Part shown: piece after piece, positions 52,612 through 62,242 of the stretch | How the letters are laid out: the number at the start of each line of letters is the position of its first letter | Numbering within the stretch: position 1 is the first letter of the stretch | Source of the DNA: an uncultured Clostridia bacterium | Lineage (GTDB): Bacteria; Bacillota; Clostridia; Christensenellales; UBA1242 | Length of the DNA stretch: 64,000 nucleotides | Direction: 5' to 3' | Assembly (NCBI GenBank): GCA_944384465.1 | Contig: CALWTK010000001.1 | Span: 1-64,000, forward strand | Translations under genes and position numbers: made by a program | The notes under the pieces: model-generated | What the model was told of the DNA's origin: nothing | The model's database searches: none | Seen by the model: only the letters and a program-made list of their open reading frames with translations

Positions 52612-54663
52612 ATGAAAAAAGTATATGAACCACTTTTTACTCCATGGAAAATCGGCAATGTAGAAATTAAAAATAGAATAGTTCTTTGCCCTATGGGTGG
52701 GACATCAATCTTTGGTTGGATGGAACCACATCATTTTGACCAAGACGCAGCTGACTTCTTTATGGACTTAGCTAAAAACAATGTTGGATTAATTATCCCC
52801 GGCATTGCCCCACTTAAAAATATAATGGGTGGACAATGGCTGTATAAAAACAAAAAGGTATTTACAAAATTAAAATCTTATCTAGAAGAATTCCACAAAA
52901 CTGGAGCTAAAATGTTTATTCAACTGACAGCTGGATTCGGGCGCTCGTTCTCAATTCCAAACTCAATGGCTCCTATTATCAAAAATAAATTGTTATCAAC
53001 TTTAGTAAAACCTATAATTGATCTTCCTTACCTATGTGCTTCTCCAAGTGAATTACCATCGCGCTGGCTAGAAGGATATACATGTAGAGCTTTGAAGATT
53101 AAAGAGATCAAAGATATGATCACTGCGTTTGCAAAAACTGCGAAATTATGTAAAGATGCTGGCGTAGACGGTGTTGAAGTTCACGCCGTACACGAAGGAT
53201 ATCTCCTAGACCAATTTACCCTACCTTACACTAACAAGCGAACAGACGAATATGGTGGCAGTTTTGAAAACAGATATCGTTTTGCTGTAGAAGTAGTCAA
53301 AGCGATCAAAGCGGAATGTGGAGAGGATTACCCTGTATCTTTAAGATATTCAGTTCAAAGCAAGACCATAGATTTTTGTGAAGGTGCCTTACCTGGAGAA
53401 AAATATACAGAGATCGGCAGAACTATGGATGAGAGCGAAAAAGCTGCAAAATATCTTCAAGATGCCGGTTATGATATGCTAAATGCTGATAATGGTACAT
53501 ACGATGCATGGTATTGGGCTCACCCACCTGCATATATGCCAAAGAACTGCAATCTAGATGATGTGTCTCATATTAAAAAATATGTTGATATACCTGTAGT
53601 TTGCGCAGGAAGAATGGAACCTGACGTAGCTGCAAAAGCTATTAGGGATAATAAAATTGACGGCATGGGCGTTGCTAGACAATTTTTAGCAGATAGTCAT
53701 TGGGTGACAAAACTTATAGAAGACAGACCAGAAGATATTTTGCCTTGTATTTGTTGCCATAATGCGTGCTTCACATTTGCGCATTACAAAGGTGTTGCTA
53801 ATGATCAATCTATGGAAGATTCAAAACATATGTCTAGGTGTGCTCTTAACCCAACGACAATGGACGGCGGTAAATATGACATCAAACCAACTAAAACAAT
53901 CAAAAAAGTTGCAGTCATTGGCGGTGGGATCGGCGGTATGGAAGCAGCTAGAATTGCCACTATCCGCGGACACAAAGTTACGATATATGAAAAAACTGAC
54001 AAATTAGGTGGGGTGTTTATCCCTGCTGCAGCGCTTTCATTTAAGGAAAAAGATAGAGAGTTGATAGAATGGTATCGCCGTCAAATCAAAAAACTCAATA
54101 TCCCAGTTGAATTCAATACAGAGGTAAAGGATCTATCTAAATTAGACGCCGATGAAATCATCATTGCGACAGGGTCAAAAGCAAAAACAATCAATATCCC
54201 AGGCATTGACCATGCGATTGATGCTGTAGATTATCTAAATGGCAAAAATGTAGGAAAAGACGTAGTAATTATTGGAGGCGGACAATCAGGTTGCGAAATT
54301 GCTTATGAATTGCATAAACAAGGTAAAAATCCTACAATAGTTGAATCAAAGAATGATTTAATGGCAACCGCAGGCTTGTGCCTAGCGAACTCATCCTTCC
54401 TACGAGATTATTTCAAACACAATGATGTTCCTGTATATTTGGAAAGCCAAGTCAAAGAAATCAAGGATACGAGCGTGATAATTGTAGACAGATCCGGCAA
54501 CGAAAAGGAGATCAAAGCGGACGATGTAATTGTCGCAATAGGTTACAACCCAGCCCCACTAACAAAGCAATCAAAACATGTACATATAGTAGGCGATGCA
54601 TTGAAAGTCGGAAACTTGCGTACCGTAATCTGGCGAGCATGGGAAATAGCGGAAAAAATTTAA
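52612..54663 (+). CDS. Old-yellow-enzyme family NAD(P)H-dependent enoate/dienoyl-CoA reductase-like flavoenzyme
   Basis: A 683-residue three-domain enzyme of the 2,4-dienoyl-CoA reductase/BaiCD/trimethylamine dehydrogenase group. Residues 1-370 are an FMN TIM barrel (FTPWKIGNVEIKNRIVLCPM; VDGVEVHAVHEGYLLDQF; TNKRTDEYGGSFENRYRF). Residues ~378-410 hold the 4Fe-4S cluster (CICCHNAC, then a further Cys in MSRCALNP). Residues ~425-683 are FAD/NAD(P) domains (VAVIGGGIGGMEAARIAT; VVIIGGGQSGCEIAYELH). Such enzymes reduce activated C=C bonds of unsaturated acids, CoA esters or bile-acid intermediates. The substrate cannot be told. Monocistronic, with AAGGAG. Confidence 0.85.
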   Translation: MKKVYEPLFTPWKIGNVEIKNRIVLCPMGGTSIFGWMEPHHFDQDAADFFMDLAKNNVGLIIPGIAPLKNIMGGQWLYKNKKVFTKLKSYLEEFHKTGAKMFIQLTAGFGRSFSIPNSMAPIIKNKLLSTLVKPIIDLPYLCASPSELPSRWLEGYTCRALKIKEIKDMITAFAKTAKLCKDAGVDGVEVHAVHEGYLLDQFTLPYTNKRTDEYGGSFENRYRFAVEVVKAIKAECGEDYPVSLRYSVQSKTIDFCEGALPGEKYTEIGRTMDESEKAAKYLQDAGYDMLNADNGTYDAWYWAHPPAYMPKNCNLDDVSHIKKYVDIPVVCAGRMEPDVAAKAIRDNKIDGMGVARQFLADSHWVTKLIEDRPEDILPCICCHNACFTFAHYKGVANDQSMEDSKHMSRCALNPTTMDGGKYDIKPTKTIKKVAVIGGGIGGMEAARIATIRGHKVTIYEKTDKLGGVFIPAAALSFKEKDRELIEWYRRQIKKLNIPVEFNTEVKDLSKLDADEIIIATGSKAKTINIPGIDHAIDAVDYLNGKNVGKDVVIIGGGQSGCEIAYELHKQGKNPTIVESKNDLMATAGLCLANSSFLRDYFKHNDVPVYLESQVKEIKDTSVIIVDRSGNEKEIKADDVIVAIGYNPAPLTKQSKHVHIVGDALKVGNLRTVIWRAWEIAEKI

Positions 54664-54712
54664 TAAACATTAATTTTAGTTCCAAAAATATAATTTCTAT
54701 TTTAACAAAGCG

Positions 54713-54748
54713 AAAAGGAGTTTATATTAATTATATAACTCCTTTTTT
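54713..54748 (+). terminator. Terminator of the flavoenzyme gene
   Basis: AAAAGGAGTT (54713-54722) pairs with AACTCCTTTT (54737-54746), followed by more T. Between here and 54980 the sequence is AT-rich with no supportable gene. Confidence 0.75.
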
Positions 54749-54980
54749 ATTGATAATTTTAAAAATGTGTATTCAAATCTTCATCTTACTTTTAATTTAT
54801 TTCAATAGGCATTAAAATATTTCAATTAGAAGTCTACCTATAATAATACACAAAAAATTAAAATTCAAAGATTTTCTAACAAAATAGTTAAATATTAAAC
54901 TATAATGTTAACAAATGTTAATATTTTTATAATTAAAAAAATAGTCAAGTTAAGTTAGCCCTAAAAAACACAAAATAGAC

Positions 54981-55009
54981 TTGATAAAAACAAATCATTA
55001 TGCTATAAT
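54981..55009 (+). promoter_or_regulatory. Promoter of tRNA-Arg
   Basis: TTGATA (54981-54986), 17-base spacer, TATAAT (55004-55009), 13 bases before the mature tRNA 5' end. Confidence 0.8.
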
Positions 55010-55022
55010 AAATAATAGCAAT

Positions 55023-55098
55023 GATCTCGTAGTAAAACTGGATATTACGGTTCCCTCCTAAGGAATTGTTCTGGGTTCGAGTCCCGGCGGGGTCACCA
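55023..55098 (+). tRNA. tRNA-Arg (anticodon CCT)
   Basis: A full cloverleaf folds by hand. Acceptor GATCTCG/CGGGGTC (two G-U pairs), D stem GTAA/TTAC, anticodon stem GTTCC/GGAAT (one G-U) with loop CTCCTAA, giving anticodon CCT that reads AGG. A four-base variable loop, then T arm CTGGG-TTCGAGT-CCCGG. The discriminator is A and CCA is encoded (55096-55098). It has its own promoter and a shared terminator 43 bases downstream. Its 3' end faces the type IV secretion genes. Confidence 0.92.
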
Positions 55099-55140
55099 AA
55101 CACTAAAATCTTTATAATAAAATATGTATAAATTAAAAAC

Positions 55141-55170
55141 AAAAAATCCGTAAATGAATACGGATTTTTT
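55141..55170. terminator. Bidirectional terminator between tRNA-Arg and virB4
   Basis: Perfect 12-bp stem AAAAAATCCGTA/TACGGATTTTTT (55141-55152 with 55159-55170), loop AATGAA. The virB4 TAA begins in its last base. Confidence 0.9.
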
Positions 55171-57914
55171 TATCTGCTTCTGCCTTCTCCCATGATTTCG
55201 CGGACATTATCAAACGCAATGATGTTGATAAACGAACGATCCATAGGTCCAGTGATGAAGAAGGCAGTACCACGCGGTGCGGTGACGATACCTTCTTGTT
55301 CTCTAGCATTAATACCACCTGCAGATTTGTATAGTTCCAACAAGTCTGCCATATCGTTAGGTGCCAACTGCAAAATCATACTGTACTGACAGGCGTTAAT
55401 AATAGCTGCCGACCTACGTTGAATCTCAGGCGTTCCCAAGAAGTCTTTGATGTTCTGTGTAATGACTATCTGCATACCCTGATATTTACGGATACGTTTA
55501 GCCATCTCTGCCATAAAGTTAAGTGCCACCGGACTGTCTGGGTCAATGAACATGTGTGCTTCGTCGACCGCAATGACAACCTGACGTTTGATATCCTTTC
55601 CTGTCCTTTGATAATATTGTTCGTTAAAACGCTTGTTGTTGATGATCTCGTTGTTGAGATATTTGAATACCAACAACATCTGAGCATTCGCAAGTTTATT
55701 GTTTTTACTAGCAAACAGTGTCTGAAAGTTGAAGGTAATCAAGTTTTCATCTGTCAAAATGGACGTTGGTCCATTCCACAAGTCAGAGTTTCTACCACCA
55801 GTTGCGAACTTCTGAATGTATGTTTCCAAAATCAAAAGGTTGTTTCTATAAAATGCGTCTTTTACAGTTTTCAATTTCTTTTTAATCAAAGCGAATAAGT
55901 CATCAAATATAGGATAATCTTCCGCTTTTAGTTTACCGATATTTGTTTTTTCATTGATGCCCTTTTTGTTGTACAACTCAACGACCAAAGTATTCAAAGT
56001 TTCGAAAGCATCCGAACTGATGCCCTCTAAAATAGCTCTAAAGAATTGCTCCAAGAACTGCAAGTGAGTAAAGAAAGTCTTGTTGCTCCCCTTGTCCACC
56101 AGTTCATCAATACTCTTGTTGTCGATATCTTCCTCATCTTCCGTTGCCGCGTCCAAATCTTCCAGCGCCGCCATGATGTGGAACGGATTAAGGATACCAG
56201 ATTTGTTGGTACCGACGTCGATCACTTTACCGCCAAGATTCTTCGTCATGACATCATATTCTTGTTCTGGGTCGAGGATAAACATTTTCGTTCTGTCTGC
56301 TGCCAGATTAGTCAAAATCGCTTTGGTAGCATAAGATTTACCCGAGCCAGATTTACCTATGACCATCATGTTTGAATTGATACGACCTTTTCTAGAGTCC
56401 CTAGTAAAGAAATCTATAAACACTGGATAGCCGCTAGCTGTAGATTCACCGATACAGAAACCTGCTGGGTCCTGCATTATGGAGTCAACCATTGGGAATG
56501 ATGCCGCAATGGTGGTAGACGGCATGCTCCTATAAAAGTGCTTCAACGTATCAATCCTGTTCACACTTGACGACACAAAGGCATCGACCTGTCTACCAAA
56601 AAGGTCAGAATATTTAAACCCATATTGTTTCAATACATTCCTAACTTCTTTCCTGTTGCTCTCTTCTACTCTCAAGTGGATAGAGATATCGTAGAGTTGC
56701 TCGTTGTTTGTCTTCAAATCTCTCAGTAAAGTTTGCAAGGATTCAATATCCGCTTCTTTTTCAATAACTTCACTGGAACGGAAGGTTTTATCCAACTTAG
56801 ACTCTTTTTCCATCACCGCACGGTCAATAGTCTTTTCACCCTTTTCTTTATCCACCGGCATTATGTTCATGATGACACGTGTGCCTTCTTGGTTAAATAT
56901 AGGATAAGCCCAACCATTTCCAACTTCGAGCGGATAATTAGAAATTACCATTTGCTTATACGGACGTTTGTCTATCTCTACACGACCGACTTTGAACTCA
57001 ATCTTTTCTGGCATGATCCAGTTGTTGACCTGACTAGGAGCGAGCCCCTCGATCTCTCTTTCATAAAATGTGGATTGATAATTAGATTTCAAGAAACTTA
57101 TCAAATCATTTTCCATCAAGATCTCTGCGCTGATGGTGTATTGCCCAGTGCCAAGGTCGTTGACAATACCGATAGCAGTATCTTCAAGACTAGCTTTGTC
57201 GTTCCCATAGAGGACGAGATAGAAGTGATTTTGCAATATAGGTTCAGCTTTGATAGCATTATTCAGTCTGTCCACACGCTCTCTGAAGATGAGCGAACGC
57301 GCATCCATTTCCGCCATAGTGTAATGCCCTGATTCATACAGTTCATTCAAAAGGCTATATTTTTCATCATCATTTTTCAAGAATATGTCAAAACGCATTG
57401 GTTTAACAGTCTTGACAATGCTCGCCCTTTGATATTGCGAGATACGCTTCAATGCTTTGCTGAACGTCCTAATCAACGAGTCTTGCGCCGGCTCTTGCAT
57501 CAAGTCCATAGCGACAGGATGCATCTCAATCACTATACCAGAATAATCACCAAAATTGACAAATTTCCCCACCTCAATGTTGAAGAATGGTGTCAATTTT
57601 TCCATAGGCTTGTAGCCACGTTTTTTGTTGTTTTTGATATATTTTTTAGGGAAGGCGGCAAAACGAATAATTAAGATAATAGAACTATATAGCCTCAACC
57701 CTTCATCGATAGGAAGATAGAAGACGAGACTGATCGCCAGCCACCCCACAAGAGCATACCAGCGATAGTCCACACCGCCAATTTTAAATAAGTTACTAGC
57801 GACAATAACGATGGCAAAAACCAAACATACAATCGCTAGAATAATGTCTCCGAAAGTAATATTTTTAAAGAATTCAGTTTTGACCCTAGTTTTACCAGGA
57901 ATATATCTAATCAT
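55170..57914 (-). CDS. VirB4/TraC-type conjugation ATPase with N-terminal VirB3/PrgI-like domain
   Basis: A 914-residue ATPase of type IV secretion systems, which powers pilin handling and substrate passage. Residues 1-100 look like a fused PrgI/VirB3 unit: a basic start (IPGKTRVKTEFF), two membrane helices at ~21-41 and ~52-67, and a basic tail. The CagE/TrbE-like domain follows. Walker A VIGKSGSGKSYATKAIL is at ~520, ILDPEQEYDVM after it, and Walker B VVIAVDEAHMFIDPD at ~780; the C-terminal helix-rich part has GMQIVITQNIKDFL. SD GGGG lies before the ATG. Last gene of the minus-strand module, ending 72 bases from tRNA-Arg. Confidence 0.9.
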   Translation of the reverse strand: MIRYIPGKTRVKTEFFKNITFGDIILAIVCLVFAIVIVASNLFKIGGVDYRWYALVGWLAISLVFYLPIDEGLRLYSSIILIIRFAAFPKKYIKNNKKRGYKPMEKLTPFFNIEVGKFVNFGDYSGIVIEMHPVAMDLMQEPAQDSLIRTFSKALKRISQYQRASIVKTVKPMRFDIFLKNDDEKYSLLNELYESGHYTMAEMDARSLIFRERVDRLNNAIKAEPILQNHFYLVLYGNDKASLEDTAIGIVNDLGTGQYTISAEILMENDLISFLKSNYQSTFYEREIEGLAPSQVNNWIMPEKIEFKVGRVEIDKRPYKQMVISNYPLEVGNGWAYPIFNQEGTRVIMNIMPVDKEKGEKTIDRAVMEKESKLDKTFRSSEVIEKEADIESLQTLLRDLKTNNEQLYDISIHLRVEESNRKEVRNVLKQYGFKYSDLFGRQVDAFVSSSVNRIDTLKHFYRSMPSTTIAASFPMVDSIMQDPAGFCIGESTASGYPVFIDFFTRDSRKGRINSNMMVIGKSGSGKSYATKAILTNLAADRTKMFILDPEQEYDVMTKNLGGKVIDVGTNKSGILNPFHIMAALEDLDAATEDEEDIDNKSIDELVDKGSNKTFFTHLQFLEQFFRAILEGISSDAFETLNTLVVELYNKKGINEKTNIGKLKAEDYPIFDDLFALIKKKLKTVKDAFYRNNLLILETYIQKFATGGRNSDLWNGPTSILTDENLITFNFQTLFASKNNKLANAQMLLVFKYLNNEIINNKRFNEQYYQRTGKDIKRQVVIAVDEAHMFIDPDSPVALNFMAEMAKRIRKYQGMQIVITQNIKDFLGTPEIQRRSAAIINACQYSMILQLAPNDMADLLELYKSAGGINAREQEGIVTAPRGTAFFITGPMDRSFINIIAFDNVREIMGEGRSR

Positions 57915-57973
57915 TTTACCCCTTTATTTTTTTACAATTCACATGCATAATATAGTATCTATTTTTTTCGGAT

Positions 57974-60217
57974 TTATTTTTTGTCCTTTTTGTTTGCAGC
58001 AGTATTAGCTGCCACTTTCTTAATTCCATCAGCAGTAGATAGCTGAGCATTTGCACTCTTGTTCGTGCTCTCTTTGATATTTGTCAGTAGGTTGACAATT
58101 TGAGTAGACATATTAAGTGTTGATGTGTCTGATGTGCTAATAGCCGTGCTGAGTTCTTCCATGATAGGTCCCATGCTATCCTGAATCGCAGCAGCAAGTG
58201 CGTCATTGTTTGTTGAACCACCTAAGTCTTTGAACGCTGAACTCAATCCTGATTTAAGTGCGTCAACCTCCGCTTTCTTATCAATAGCAGAATTGAGTCT
58301 ATACATTGTATCTCTTTCTTCTTGCGATTTCGCTGCACCTATTTGTTCACTAGTGTATTTTACACCATGTTGAAGCCTATCTTTATCCTCTGTACTGAAT
58401 ATGTCTGTCCAATTACCTTTGTCATCTTTTGTCTTCGTTAATCCTTGAAGTTCAGCCACTTTAGCGTTGAAATCATCAAATTTTTTCCCAATATCGCCAA
58501 CTTTATCAAAATCAGCTTGTACATCTCCACCTTTCGTCTTGCCGTATCCTGCTACCACATTATTTGCAGCCTCTACCGCTACCCTTCTTGCTTCTTTTTG
58601 TTCGTCGGTCGCACTATCACCCAGTTCAGCTACTAGCGCATCACCATTCAAACTTCTCACAGCATTTTCGGTAGCTGCATTAACCGCTTCTTCTCCATAC
58701 ACTCCTTTAGCCCTTTCGACATCAGTGTCATTTTGATGCCCTTTCATTTGACTGCTCTTTTTCATCATCTCTGCTTCTTTGATTAATCTTTCACGTCTTC
58801 TTTCTGCTCCTGTTTTAGCCTCATATTTAGGATCCCAATCTTTCCTACTTTTTTCATATGCCTTTCCAGCAGCTCCTCTAAGTCCCAATCCCCAGCCTTT
58901 TGAAGCTTCGTTGAGTTGCGATGCTAGGTTGCCTGCAGTGCCACCCAAAAACCCTTTGAAGAAAGCTCCCTTTCTGCTTGAACCTCTTTCTCTAGCATTT
59001 TTGTATGCTCCAATCCCTGCGCCAAACGCTCCGCCAGCCACGCCAGCCACTTTTTGAGCACCTTTCCTAAACTGGCCGAGTCTACCTTTGACTGATTGCG
59101 CCAACCCGGTATCGAATCCTGTTTCACCACCTATAAAGGAATTGATTAACGAGATTAAATCTTTTACCACATACAGACCCGCTATTGTCAGTAGCAAAGG
59201 TATGATACCTAATAAATCAACCACTCCCGGAATTGTAATATTTTGAATCAATGGTGAAACGCAGAAGAACAAGTTCATAGCTGCCACTGCAGAAAAAGCA
59301 TTTAAAAATTGTTTGATGAACGAATCTTTCCAAGACTTCACCTTCTGTCCATCATCCAGTGGATACATCGCACACACTGCTGGGCTGATGATAAACAATA
59401 TCAAAAGCATAAATATACGCTTAACCATCATGAACGAAATATTAACTAATATGTATAGGATAAATATACCGCCACCGACAAGCAATATATAGTTTATATC
59501 AGTCAATGAATAATACGAGCCTACACTCCACCATGAATGTATCTCTGGACCATTGTCCAGCGAATAGACCTCGTCTATCTTACTAGCATAGTACTCTAAG
59601 TCAGTACTGCCATTGGGGTCGGATGGTAGATCGACACTCACACCATACTGAGCACAAAAAGCTTGTATCTCAGTGGCGGCTTCTTCCGTGATAGTATCGT
59701 ACATATCACCAGACCTAATTTTGTTCGCATTATATGCTGAGGTGATGAACAGTTGCCGTGATAGATTCATTGTATTAGTGGCAGATGTTGCACCATTTAT
59801 CGCCACCAAGAGTATATTCCCTAGCCACACACCAAGCAGACAAAACACAGGAACAAGGAAGAAATTTGCCAAGCCTTTGATAGTTGAACTCAAAATAGCT
59901 TTCCACGATTTAGGTTGTTCTGCATAGACGTTTTTCAAAAATGCCATGACAGTAAATATAATAATTAACACAAAAGCGAGAAGAATTATTGAATAAAATA
60001 CATTTTTCACAATGTCTGAATTCAACAGATAAAATAACAGTCCATTATCATTTACATCACCTGTATTTCCCGAACCGATGTAAACCCCATTATACGCTAC
60101 ATCATCTATACCTGCAAAAGCAAAATAAATTGCTTGTAAAACATCTATAAGAACAAACACTATACTAAATAATGGATATAATATCATCCCTATAACGCCC
60201 ATTACAGCTTCGATCAT
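57974..60217 (-). CDS. VirB6/TrbL-like polytopic T4SS protein with long cytoplasmic tail
   Basis: A 747-residue protein. Residues ~1-375 contain about six to eight membrane segments (ILYPLFSIVFVLIDVLQAIY; VFYSIILLAFVLIIIFTVMA; IFMLLILFIISPAVCAMYPL) in the layout of TrbL/VirB6 channel proteins of Gram-positive conjugation systems; ISPAVCAMYPLDDGQ is typical. Residues ~375-430 are Gly/Ala-rich, and the rest is a charged, probably disordered or helical tail of over 300 residues ending in KKDKK. AAGGAG precedes the ATG. It is 59 bases upstream of virB4. Confidence 0.8.
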   Translation of the reverse strand: MIEAVMGVIGMILYPLFSIVFVLIDVLQAIYFAFAGIDDVAYNGVYIGSGNTGDVNDNGLLFYLLNSDIVKNVFYSIILLAFVLIIIFTVMAFLKNVYAEQPKSWKAILSSTIKGLANFFLVPVFCLLGVWLGNILLVAINGATSATNTMNLSRQLFITSAYNANKIRSGDMYDTITEEAATEIQAFCAQYGVSVDLPSDPNGSTDLEYYASKIDEVYSLDNGPEIHSWWSVGSYYSLTDINYILLVGGGIFILYILVNISFMMVKRIFMLLILFIISPAVCAMYPLDDGQKVKSWKDSFIKQFLNAFSAVAAMNLFFCVSPLIQNITIPGVVDLLGIIPLLLTIAGLYVVKDLISLINSFIGGETGFDTGLAQSVKGRLGQFRKGAQKVAGVAGGAFGAGIGAYKNARERGSSRKGAFFKGFLGGTAGNLASQLNEASKGWGLGLRGAAGKAYEKSRKDWDPKYEAKTGAERRRERLIKEAEMMKKSSQMKGHQNDTDVERAKGVYGEEAVNAATENAVRSLNGDALVAELGDSATDEQKEARRVAVEAANNVVAGYGKTKGGDVQADFDKVGDIGKKFDDFNAKVAELQGLTKTKDDKGNWTDIFSTEDKDRLQHGVKYTSEQIGAAKSQEERDTMYRLNSAIDKKAEVDALKSGLSSAFKDLGGSTNNDALAAAIQDSMGPIMEELSTAISTSDTSTLNMSTQIVNLLTNIKESTNKSANAQLSTADGIKKVAANTAANKKDKK

Positions 60218-60254
60218 TAAACTTCTCCTTGTATCAAAAATATTTATTATTGAT

Positions 60255-60283
60255 ATTATATACTAAAATAATAAATTAATCAA
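60255..60283 (-). promoter_or_regulatory. Promoter before the VirB6-like gene
   Basis: Minus strand TTGATT (60283-60278), 17-base spacer, TATAAT (60260-60255), about 40 bases before the start codon. Confidence 0.7.
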
Positions 60284-60377
60284 ACAAAACTTACAAAATT
60301 TTCAAATAATTTACCTGTAATAACTGTAAAGATTTAATAAATTAATTTATAAAATATCATTACAAAAACAAAAAATA

Positions 60378-60412
60378 AAAAAATAGGATTAAATTAAATT
60401 TAACCCTATTTA
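60378..60412 (-). terminator. Terminator of the acidic membrane protein gene
   Basis: Twelve-bp stem (60382-60393 with 60399-60410) that is complete only as minus-strand RNA, owing to a G-U pair, followed by a long T-rich tract. Confidence 0.7.
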
Positions 60413-60415
60413 TTA

Positions 60416-61909
60416 CTAACTCCAATCTGTCTCAAATTCTGCAAAATAGAACGGTTGTTCGCTTTCAAATCTGACTATCACTTCCCCGCCTTTCCAAGTA
60501 AGAATTTGATTTTCCGCATCATCTGTGGCCGTCTCTAAATAGATTGAATAATCCACGTCTTCCATCTGCAACAATTCATAGATTGACATACCTTGCGATA
60601 GCAAGTTTAAATTTCCAGTGTCAATATTTGTGAAAACAGGTGCTGACACGTTCAAATTTTGACTAGATTCAAACATATAAGAATCTACTCCCACTTCGCT
60701 CTCAGTCGACCATACTGAACCAGTCAACACAATTTCACCATTTGTCCTAGAAATATACATATTGAAATTATCAAAATCTATATCTGACAATATAAACGAA
60801 TAATAATTAAAATACACATCAGTTTTAGGCATAAATATCATGGCAATATAGTTTTCTTTAGAAATATTTTCCATCATACTTTCGCTATCAGCAAAGATAT
60901 AATCTTTTATATACACTTTTTCAGTTCTGATGTTGTGTTCTTCTTCAGACAATAATGAATTTATGCTGTCTACAATCACTTGTTCAATGGACGAGTCAAT
61001 AGGTTCATCTTCATCAATAGGAGCATATTTGTCATTATCATTGATATATCCAGAAATAGTTTCCGCTATAGTAACTGACAAGTTTTTATCAAATCCAAAA
61101 TATTTTATTGCAGCGATTTTCTCTTCAAAAGTGCTTTCCGTCATCCCCTCTGTCTGGTCATAACTATACACATCGTCGACCATGAGACTAATCACATTAT
61201 ATAGATCTGCATATTCACTCGCAAAAGTAGTTTCATCAAAATTATCATAATTATATTCAGCACTTGGCAGTTCTATAGTTATATCAAGATTTGCATTATT
61301 ATCTTCCAGTAGTGTAACAGCCGCTTGTACGACCCCCGCATAATCTCTTATGATATCAATCTTTGCTTGGTCCTCATCCGTATAGACTACACGACAGCCA
61401 TAAAAGTCTTCACCATTCACGCCAAATTGGGTAGACATACCTTCTCCGTCTCCCTGACTTAGCCAACTGAACATCAAGTCAAACACTGCCGCAATAGCAA
61501 TTATAATTACAAACACTATTCCTACCTTGAATAATACACTACTCATAGAAGTACCGACAGAAGATCCCGTTTGCCTGACAACTGCTTTTTTATTCATAGC
61601 CAATTGCTCTATCTCTATGATATCTTTGGCATATTTCTTCTTCGCTTGCGCCATGACTCTTCTGTCACTAAAAGTTATGACAGGATAAATTGAACTAGCT
61701 ACGCGCTTTTTGATTCCTTTCAATTTATTTTGCAGTATCTTATCTTTTGCCTCTTTCTCCGCCTTTGCTTCTTCTACAATTTCTTTTTCAGATTCTTCTT
61801 CATCTTCCGCCTCTTCTTCTTGAAGTAAGGCATCTTCATCGGCATCTTCTTCTAGGTCGTCATCTTCTACATCTTCGTCATCATAGTCTTCTTCGTCATT
61901 ATATGCCAT
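60416..61909 (-). CDS. T4SS-associated bitopic protein with poly-acidic N-terminus
   Basis: A 497-residue protein of no recognised family. Residues 1-50 are almost only Asp and Glu (DDEDVEDDDLEEDADED and similar). Residues 50-120 are basic and helical. One membrane segment lies at ~127-147 (VLFKVGIVFVIIIAIAAVFD). The remaining 350 residues are an acidic, probably extracellular, alpha/beta domain ending in SEQPFYFAEFETDWS. The bitopic layout recalls VirB8/TcpC-type assembly proteins, but no sequence motif confirms it. AGGAGG precedes the ATG. It lies between the pilin-like and VirB6-like genes with its own promoter. Confidence 0.7.
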   Translation of the reverse strand: MAYNDEEDYDDEDVEDDDLEEDADEDALLQEEEAEDEEESEKEIVEEAKAEKEAKDKILQNKLKGIKKRVASSIYPVITFSDRRVMAQAKKKYAKDIIEIEQLAMNKKAVVRQTGSSVGTSMSSVLFKVGIVFVIIIAIAAVFDLMFSWLSQGDGEGMSTQFGVNGEDFYGCRVVYTDEDQAKIDIIRDYAGVVQAAVTLLEDNNANLDITIELPSAEYNYDNFDETTFASEYADLYNVISLMVDDVYSYDQTEGMTESTFEEKIAAIKYFGFDKNLSVTIAETISGYINDNDKYAPIDEDEPIDSSIEQVIVDSINSLLSEEEHNIRTEKVYIKDYIFADSESMMENISKENYIAMIFMPKTDVYFNYYSFILSDIDFDNFNMYISRTNGEIVLTGSVWSTESEVGVDSYMFESSQNLNVSAPVFTNIDTGNLNLLSQGMSIYELLQMEDVDYSIYLETATDDAENQILTWKGGEVIVRFESEQPFYFAEFETDWS

Positions 61910-61930
61910 ACTTCCTCCTTTTATAGTGTT

Positions 61931-61959
61931 ATTATAACAAAAATGGTATTATTTAACAA
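61931..61959 (-). promoter_or_regulatory. Promoter of the acidic membrane protein gene
   Basis: Minus strand TTGTTA (61959-61954), 17-base spacer, TATAAT (61936-61931), about 20 bases before the start. The remainder of the intergenic region to 62192 shows no gene. Confidence 0.7.
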
Positions 61960-62192
61960 ACAAATTTACAAACTACTTTATTTTAGTTTCATTATTTGAC
62001 TATCAATAATACGAGAAATATATAAAAAGATATAAAGATATTAAGATAGTATGGATTATTTTTATCTAATTATTTATCTAAAAGGCACCTCTTCAACGCG
62101 TGCCCCAACGCAAACGCTATTTCATTTTTACTCTAATTATTTAACGCTCGACAAACAATATTGACATATTTAAATTAGCGAGCATGTTGTGA

Positions 62193-62219
62193 ACAAAAAA
62201 TGAGAGCAAACGCTCTCAT
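62193..62219 (-). terminator. Terminator of the pilin-like gene
   Basis: Perfect 8-bp stem ATGAGAGC/GCTCTCAT with loop (62200-62219), then TTTTTT on the minus strand. Separates the pilin-like gene from the next T4SS gene. Confidence 0.85.
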
Positions 62220-62242
62220 CCTAAAAACACTATTAACTAATC

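Noticed and set aside
54945..55142. Minus-strand 65-codon open frame with GDPAGTRTQN
   Set aside because: It is the antisense of the tRNA-Arg gene; this peptide is a common false ORF over tRNA 3' ends.
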